Source: Gigaspora rosea (Eukaryota; Glomeromycota; Glomeromycetes; Diversisporales; Gigasporaceae). Taken from it: a stretch of DNA of 64,000 bases. This document shows, piece after piece, positions 57,858-64,000 of this stretch. Where the stretch lies: NCBI GenBank assembly GCA_003550325.1, contig QKWP01000251.1, forward strand, positions 338,898-402,897, written 5' to 3'. The position numbers were made by a program, and so were the translations under genes. Positions within the stretch are counted from its first letter, which is position 1, and the number at the start of each line of letters is the position of its first letter. The notes below the pieces were generated by a model, which worked only from the letters and a program-made list of their open reading frames with translations, searched no databases and was not told where the DNA came from.

Positions 57858-59567
57858 ATGAATCAAAATAATTCGGTTTCTCGTGATAAATCAACCGATT
57901 TAGACCCTTATACCCTAGTATACAATTATGAACATGGGATAGGAGTAGAAAAAGATGAACAAAAGGCATTCGTTTATTTTCAAAAATCTGCAGAGATGGG
58001 AGACGCTAAGGGAATAGTTGGCGTTGGATATTGTTATCGAAATGGAATTGGAGTTGAAAAGGATGAAAATAAGGCATTTGTTTATTATCAAAAATCTGCA
58101 GAGATGGGGGATGCTGATGGAACATTTAATGTTGGATGTTGTTATCAGTATGGAAGGGGAGTTGAAAAGGATGAACATAAGGCATTCGTTTATTATCAAA
58201 AGTCAGCAGAGATGGGAGACGCTGATGGAACAAGTCAAACTGGTCATTGCTATTTGCTTGGATATGGAGTTGACAAAGATGAAAAGAAAGCTTTTGAATA
58301 TTTGAAAAAAGCCGCGGAAATGGGTTATATTAATGCATTTGCACTAGTTGGTGACTGTTATCGAAATGGAATCGGTGTACCGCGAGACATACAACGAGCC
58401 AATCATTGGTATAGAATTGAAAGAGGTGTGAAAAAGAGATGTAAATTATCATGTGAGGACATTGATGATAAGTTGAAGAAAATATTAGATGATGAAAAGT
58501 ATCAACTATCATGGATTCCTTATAACGAATTTCAAAATATGCGAGAGATAGGAAAAGGTGGATTCGCGACTGTATATTATGCATCTTGGCTTGATAAAAA
58601 AGAACGGCATTGGAGACGATTTGCACTTAAATTGATTCATGATTCAAATAAATGTGTTCAAGAATTTATCAATGAGGTAATATTAATATAATCATGAATT
58701 TTTTAAGTAGTACTTTAATATTATTTAATATTTAGTTTTTACTTTTTTAAAAATTAATATAATTAATAATAGTTGAAAACATATTGTGAGATCGGATATG
58801 ACAATCCATCATTCTTAAAATGTTATGGAATATCAAGAGATGATAAATCTAAAGACTATATGATCGTTTTGAAATATGCGGAAAAAGGTTCATTGCGTCA
58901 AAATCTTGAGTCGGTAGCACAAATGGAATGGAAAGATAAATTGAATCTGTTGTATTGTATCGTTTCAGATCTTGAATCAATCCATTCTCAAGAATTGATT
59001 CATCGAGATTTACATTCTGGAAATATCTTGCAAGATCATTTACATAGTGCGTACATTACGGATCTAGGACTTACAATATCATCTAATATGAACCAAAAAG
59101 AAGAACTTAATGGTGTTATGCCATATGTAGCACCTGAAGTTCTAATGACTGAACCGTTCACGCAAGCGGCTGATATCTACAGCATTGGAGTCATAATGTC
59201 TGAAATATCAACTGGAAAAAGAGCATTTGATGGTGAAACTTTTAATACCGACCTTGCGGTAAAAATATGCAAGGGAAAAAAACAACCAGAATTTAATAAG
59301 GCAACACCTGATTGTTACATTAAATTGGCCAAGAGATGTATGGATCTAAATCAGAATAAACGGCCCACGGCAACTGTTATTGCTCAAAAAATTGGACATT
59401 GGCTTGACGAGATGAGTCAATATGATGATAATGAAATCAAAAAACAATTCACGGAAGCCGATAAAATTAAATTTAATATCGAATCATCAAAACATCCGAA
59501 TCATATGTACGCCAGCAAACTTATTAATATACAAGATATAACAGCCAAGTTATCAAAATTGCCTTAA
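57858..59567 (+). CDS. Sel1-repeat protein kinase, copy C (intact, two exons, 537 aa)
   Basis: Exons 57858-58676 and 58773-59567 join in phase 0. The start MNQNNSV is chosen because it is conserved with copy B and upstream codons are not. Residues 20-190 form about five Sel1 (TPR-like) repeats of 36 residues (GIGVEKDENKAFVYYQKSAE, then MGDADGTFNVGCCYQY), a protein-binding solenoid. A linker follows. The kinase has the nucleotide loop IGKGGFATV (231-239), catalytic Lys258 (FALKLI), IHRDLHSGNIL with HRD at 350-352 and Asn356, DLG at 370-372 in place of DFG, APE at 393-395, DIYSIGVIMSEIS, and the RP end (NQNKRPTA). About 65 tail residues follow. All catalytic residues are present, so activity is likely. 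It would phosphorylate Ser/Thr (or Tyr) in partners recruited by the Sel1 solenoid, probably in the cytosol. Such TKL-Sel1 genes are hugely expanded in Rhizophagus; substrates are unknown. Confidence 0.93.
58677..58772 (+). other. Intron in kinase copy C
   Basis: 96-bp GT-AG intron between the N-lobe (INE) and LKTYCEIGYDN. Its position is conserved in all three copies. Confidence 0.9.
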
Positions 59568-61200
59568 ATTCCTGAAGATCTATAACGATAAATCAAAATT
59601 AAACTATTCACATGTACATATTCGGAAATTCAGTCACTTTCAAGAGACTTTGCATGTGATCCAGAAACACGAAGAATTTGGAAGTGAAGACGTCTAAATA
59701 ATAAACATTTGTCATTTTTATGATGTATTTTATTTTATAATGATAGGAAATTTATTTCCAAGAATTTACATATAGAAAAATATATTATGTATTGTGCAAT
59801 AAAGAATTGTACAAGTTACTCTTGAATTTTATCAATAAATTTGCTATATCAAAAAATTTTATATAGGCTGATTTTGAACAACTCTACTTATCGAGATTTA
59901 GTCTTTAATAAACTTTTGAATTTATTGTAATTGAACACCGTAATCGACCTAACTTGATCCTTAATCTATTTAAATGAATTTTAGATCCTATAAGAATTGA
60001 ATATAAAAAAAAAAAAAAAAAAGTATTATCATTATTAGCTTAATAAAAACACTATTAATGTACAGTTCGCATCTCCACATGGGTCGTTGGCTAGGAAAAC
60101 CTATATTTGGCATTTTCTGGTCAATATTGAAATTTTGGATTCAAATGAAAGTATCCATTCTTGTTTACATGTGATGTATTTTTATTCTATTTTAACATAA
60201 ACTATCGAGAATTTTAGATTTAAAAAAAAATTATTCTTTGAAAATTAGACATTTTATATGATCAATAAATAATCACAATTAGCATAATTAGTAATCACAT
60301 CTAAAGTAGCACAAAATTTATTCACATTTTTCTCTCAATAAAACTACCCTTTAAACCAATGTAAGTGTTATACGCGAAATCGAATTTCGTTCTGAATCTA
60401 AATTGGCTCGGTTGGTTAAATTGGATTTAAAACGTATTGATTTTTCAAAATTATGGGATGCAATATATAAATTTAAATTGAATTTTAGATTTAAAAAAAA
60501 ACTAATTTAATCTATTCGGTAAAGGATTGAACAACTTGTGCAAGACGAAGTTTTTTCAATCCAATTGCGGCAAAACCAATTGTCATTAATAAATTTCTTA
60601 AGTTGATTTAAATTTCTATGACTAGCTTTTAGCGCTAGATGGAGACTTAATTATATTTGTCACATGGGATGAAATTTTTTCTTTATTGCCTAACCCGAAT
60701 TGAATAATATTCGATCGAAATTAATAAATATCACAAATAAGAAATAAAGATTGCTGCAAATGTAAAAAGGCAAAATTGGCTCGCAAAAGTTAGCGCCATC
60801 TTTATTATCAATATTTGCAAACATTTCAGATGTAATTAAGGATCCTAATTCACTGTAGTTTTCAACTTAGTGCAGATAATTTGATGGAATTATTTTTGAC
60901 GATTCAATTTGGTCCTTAATTACATAGTTTATTATATTTTTACATTCTTAAAACATCGTTCACTTATAAATTTTATTTTTGCATTTAAAGAAAAAAAGAA
61001 CGTAAAAATTTATTTTTATTTTGTTAATTTATCGCTTTAATAATAACAATACATTATTGATTAATATTTGATTAGTAATAATCTCAACATCATTCTCAGA
61101 TACGTACGTACGTTAGTTCTATAAACTATTGAATTTCCGACGCCGACCAATTTCTAGTCGGTCTGCTTAAGGTGTGTAAATTGGAATAACTAACTATATT
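59568..61200 (+). repeat. Segmental duplication: 3' flank of copy C
   Basis: Collinear with 41224-43331 and 53117-55612, and nearly identical at 60190-61190 to 37240-38297. Contains AATAATAAACATTTGTC and AATAAAGAATTGT polyadenylation-type signals shortly after the stop. Confidence 0.88.
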
Positions 61201-61480
61201 CCACGGTCCCTAATGTTCTCCCGTGAACATTTCTGATGATATTTTTATGATGATGTAATACCGTGAAGATATCAAAAATTTTTACACGGTATGACATCAT
61301 CATCAAAAATTTTAATCAGAAACGTTACGGGCATAGAAACCGTGAAATATATCAGATATTACACGTGCGCCGTGAACATCATGTGTTACCACGGCTTCGC
61401 CGTGCTAACTCATGATATTCACAACAGCCCGTGTAATATCTATTACATATCATACGGGTCTTATCTAACAACCCGTGAGT
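61201..61480. repeat. Cluster of nested palindromes
   Basis: Inverted pairs include ACCACGGCTTCGCCGTG, a GTGAACATCATGTG / TCATGATATTCAC pair, an ACACGTG.. / ..CCCGTGTAATAT pair, and TAATACCGTGAAGAT / TTTTTACACGGTATGA. The closing TCATACGGGTCTTAT also occurs at 38291 just before copy A. Confidence 0.55.
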
Positions 61481-61483
61481 CAT

Positions 61484-62150
61484 GTCTGCGTCATTTCTGA
61501 ATTTATGTCAATTCTGAATTGACTTGTGCTATTCGTGAATCGTGAAATGTCATTTTAGAGTCGGTATCCATTTACCAATGAATAAATAAAAAAAAAACAA
61601 GTTAAAAAAATTATAAATAATAATACTTGATAATCTGCTTGGCGTAATCTGAATATAACCTTCAATCAAATTACACTGGAATGCAGTATTTAATTCCACC
61701 GTTTATATTTTGTCTCTATAAGGAGTAATGGTGGTTTTTAGATTTCTTGTACCGTACGTACGTATGGTGCAAGAAATCTAAAAACCACAATTGTTCTTTA
61801 TAAAGACAAAATATAAACATTGAAATTTAATATTTCCTTATGCATGAAAATACCTTATTGAAGTTGATAATTTAAGAAATGCTAATTTTAATATGCTGCT
61901 TGAATAATCTGCTTGGTGTACTGTAATCTGAATGTAACCTTTAATCAAATCACACTGTAATGCAGTATTTAATTCCACTGTTTATATTTTGTCTCTATAA
62001 GGAGTAATTGTGGTTTTTAGGCTTCTTGCACTGTACGTAATTCAAATTTTACTTCCGGCGCATAAGAGTTGTCGTTACTACATATTAACAAATGTAAATT
62101 AGTAATCATATAAGTATAAAATACAAGCCATTTATATATCAGTAAATTAT
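61484..62150 (+). repeat. Segmental duplication: 5' flank of a fourth kinase unit, partly rearranged
   Basis: Matches 48547-48925 and 56168-56570, but homology stops near 62150 and no kinase follows. Within it 61700-61820 is a palindrome formed by an inverted duplicate of the GTTTATATTTTGTCTC to TTTTTAGATTTCTTG segment, followed by a third direct copy at 61979-62040. Confidence 0.75.
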
Positions 62151-62160
62151 TCTCGCTCGG

Positions 62161-62500
62161 ATGCTTTATTTACATGACAATATGAAGATACATATGGGAG
62201 TAGTGGCTCCACCTCCACTACTTTCTCTTCTATTTTCATACTTGTGCTTTGCCAATTTTCTATTGTTCACATATTTCTTATAAGCTTGTCACTGTGTGCG
62301 TTCACTGCGTGCACGTGACGACAAATGAGGATCGCCCATGCTATGGTGTGGCGCATTCTACTTCAACTTTTACTTTCACTTTTTCTTTTTCACTTCTATT
62401 CTTCTTCATCTCTTTTTTTTTTCGCATGGTATACTCAATTTTTCATGCAGGACAACCGGCAGGATGCAACTTCATTTCGAAAAAACGGGAGGGGTGCCGG
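62161..62500. other. Unassigned stretch with pyrimidine tracts
   Basis: Less AT-rich than the neighbours, with long T/C runs (62360-62425). Three overlapping open frames on the plus strand have no domain and low-complexity Phe/Ser content, so no gene is called. Confidence 0.4.
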
Positions 62501-62508
62501 GTCATTTT

Positions 62509-62833
62509 ACTTATTTGCGCGGGTAACACAAACCAAACAAGGAAATCCGATTTTGTAAATAAACTAAGTGCGTGAGATAAAAATTTAGGGTTAGGGTCTT
62601 AATGTTAGAGGTTATAGGGTTAGAGTGACGTTTAATATAAGTAATATTTCATTCCCGTCATTTTTAATTAGTGCATCAAGATCGATTTAAACATTAGTTT
62701 TTGCGTATTTTCGCTTTTTTCTTCTTTTACGCGTGTTCGAATTCTTCGTCGGGCTGATCCGGAATAGTCAAAATTTGCACTCTCCGATTGGCTATTTCCT
62801 CTCCAGGAGCTTGTATTACCCGCGCAAATAAGT
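62509..62833. mobile_element. 325-bp MITE with ACTTATTTGCGCGGGTAA arms and telomere-like core
   Basis: ACTTATTTGCGCGGGTAACA at 62509-62528 pairs with the inverse at 62813-62833 (one difference). Weaker pairing extends outward through a GGGTCA / TGACCC stretch. The centre carries TTAGGGTTAGGGTC (62586). Parts resemble 26587-26770. Confidence 0.65.
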
Positions 62834-63046
62834 GAATGCGTGGCGGGTCAGTCACGAAGAAGCCAGATCGAAATCGGGCAGTGAAGAGATCAAGTAGTCA
62901 AAACGCGAAGAAAGCACTAAATTCTCTAATTACGCCCACATGTATCCTCTTATAGTCTCACTCACCTGCGCCATCTGCATGTCTATAACCTTAATCATAT
63001 GAAAATCTCAATCACAATCATATGCAAATTCATGATGCATATGTTG

Positions 63047-63215
63047 TGCCTGAAGTTGACATCTGCCTGAAGTTGCAACTTCAGGTGCCTGAAGTTGCGA
63101 TGCCTGATATTATAATTTCAGATGCCTGAAGTTGCAACTTTAGGCAGGTGTCAACTTCAGGCACGGTACTGTGCCTGAAGTGACCCTCGTGCCTGAAGTT
63201 ATAAAGTGTCTGAAG
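63047..63215. repeat. TGCCTGAAGTTG repeat cluster
   Basis: At least eight copies of TGCCTGAAGTTG or its inverse CAACTTCAGGCA, spaced irregularly and partly self-complementary (GCCTGAAGTTGCAACTTCAG). Confidence 0.7.
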
Positions 63216-63554
63216 TTAAAACATTAAGTAATTAAAGATGCCATGAAAAAATTTCTAGCATAATTGAAGATGCATTAATAAACGATAGTAAATAATTAAT
63301 TTTTAGACACTTAAGCAAGTGACCCGATTTAAATTTAGGTGTCTAACATCTAGATTTTTAAAATTTATTATTTTTTTATCGGATTTTTTACCGGGCTGAT
63401 AAAATGATAATCACTGATCGACGAAGATTTGAGCGAAAAGATTACTGATCGCCAAAGATAAAAGCAATTAATAACTTCTATGTACAATAACAAGATATTA
63501 ATCATGCAAATGCAATGAGCTATGAAAAATTAGAAATATTTTAATCTTTAAATC

Positions 63555-63925
63555 TAGCTTGGGTTTATTTGAACCTAAGTGAGTTCAACCCAGCTTGGGT
63601 TCATTTGAGCTCAAATGAACCCAGCTTGGTTTATTTGAACCCGAAGTGGGTTCAATGAACCTAGCTTAAGTTCTTTGAACCCGAAATGGTCTCAAATGAA
63701 CCCGGATCGGGTTATTTGAACCCGAAGTGGGCCAAAATGAACCCGACTTTGATTCATTTGACCAGAAGTGGGCTCAAATAAGCATGAAGTAGGTTTAATG
63801 AACCCGGCTTGGGTCATTTGAACCCGAAGTGGGTTCAAACAAACCCGGCTTAGGTTCAAATACACCTAGATTGGGTTTATTAGAACCGAAGTGAGCTCAA
63901 TGAAACTGTCTTAGGTTCTTTGAAC
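63555..63925. repeat. Minisatellite with a 20 + 20 bp palindromic unit
   Basis: Repeated TTTGAACCCGAAGTGGGTTC followed by an AAATGAACCCGGCTTGGGTT stretch, around nine diverged units. Each half contains inverted GGGTTCA / TGAACCC. Confidence 0.75.
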
Positions 63926-63927
63926 TA

Positions 63928-64000
63928 GGGATGGACACGGTCGGTCACGGTCAGTCATCGGTCGGTCATGATCGGTTAACCGCTCATGACCGGTTGACCG
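63928..64000. mobile_element. Left end of a further hAT-like element, cut by the window edge
   Basis: TAGGGATGGACACGGTCGGT followed by repeated CGGTCGGTCA / ATGACCGGTTGACC motifs looks like the terminal repeat plus subterminal array of the other elements. The second end is outside the window, so this is tentative. Confidence 0.45.

Noticed and set aside
62249-62575. Three overlapping plus-strand ORFs
   Set aside because: They run through a pyrimidine tract and the arm of a MITE; none has a recognisable domain.

Overview
The window looks like nuclear DNA of an arbuscular mycorrhizal fungus (Glomeromycotina, Rhizophagus-like). It is very AT-rich and gene-poor, with short GT-AG introns and many non-autonomous DNA transposons. 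Its most typical genes are Sel1-repeat proteins fused to a tyrosine-kinase-like (TKL) domain, a combination known to be greatly expanded in Rhizophagus. The species is inferred from gene content, not proved. Two assembly gaps (21136-21709 and 47212-48083) hide sequence.

Layout. 1-334: decayed end of a protein kinase gene. 335-11090: AT-rich DNA with inverted-repeat elements at 408-618, 6054-6285, 7694-9193 and 9562-10281. 11155-11685: an intact gene for a small cysteine-rich secreted protein. 12800-15600: nested MITEs. 15800-16968: broken AAA-ATPase-like/PD-(D/E)XK gene. 17868-19222: a GC-rich phosphatidylserine-decarboxylase-like gene (PSDC+PSD, same superfamily as fungal aromatic amino acid decarboxylases) cut by a frameshift just before its pyruvoyl cleavage motif. 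19223-30000: AT-rich DNA with elements at 20661-22168, 23593-25861 and 26059-27262. 30070-31468: about nine tandem copies of a degenerate TPR-coding unit ending in a Helitron-like 3' terminus. 32265-33795: a satellite interrupted by a poly(A) retroposon with a 14-bp target duplication. 33925-35507: MITEs with telomere-like motifs. 35522-37010: a truncated Ty3-type retroelement (LTR, primer-binding site, gag).

37240-62150 is a tandem segmental array of the Sel1-kinase locus. Copy A (38298-41223) is 5' truncated, frameshifted and carries two transposon insertions. Copy B (49578-53116) carries one insertion and two frameshifts. Copy C (57858-59567, one intron) is intact and predicts a 537-residue protein with all kinase motifs. 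Flanking DNA of a fourth and possibly a fifth unit is also present. Between A and B lies a 4.6-kb element (43896-48481) with terminal inverted repeats and an 8-bp target duplication. It contains a broken RING-finger gene whose in-frame stops (three seen) are all TGA; this is the best candidate for an undescribed autonomous transposon.

The main theme is insertion. At least ten elements can be delimited to the base by 8-bp target duplications, often against an uninserted paralogous copy. Many carry subterminal arrays of a short motif, and several MITEs carry telomere-like CCCTAA motifs in their interior. The only apparently functional protein genes are the secreted protein and Sel1-kinase copy C; the decarboxylase is functional only if its frameshift is an assembly error.
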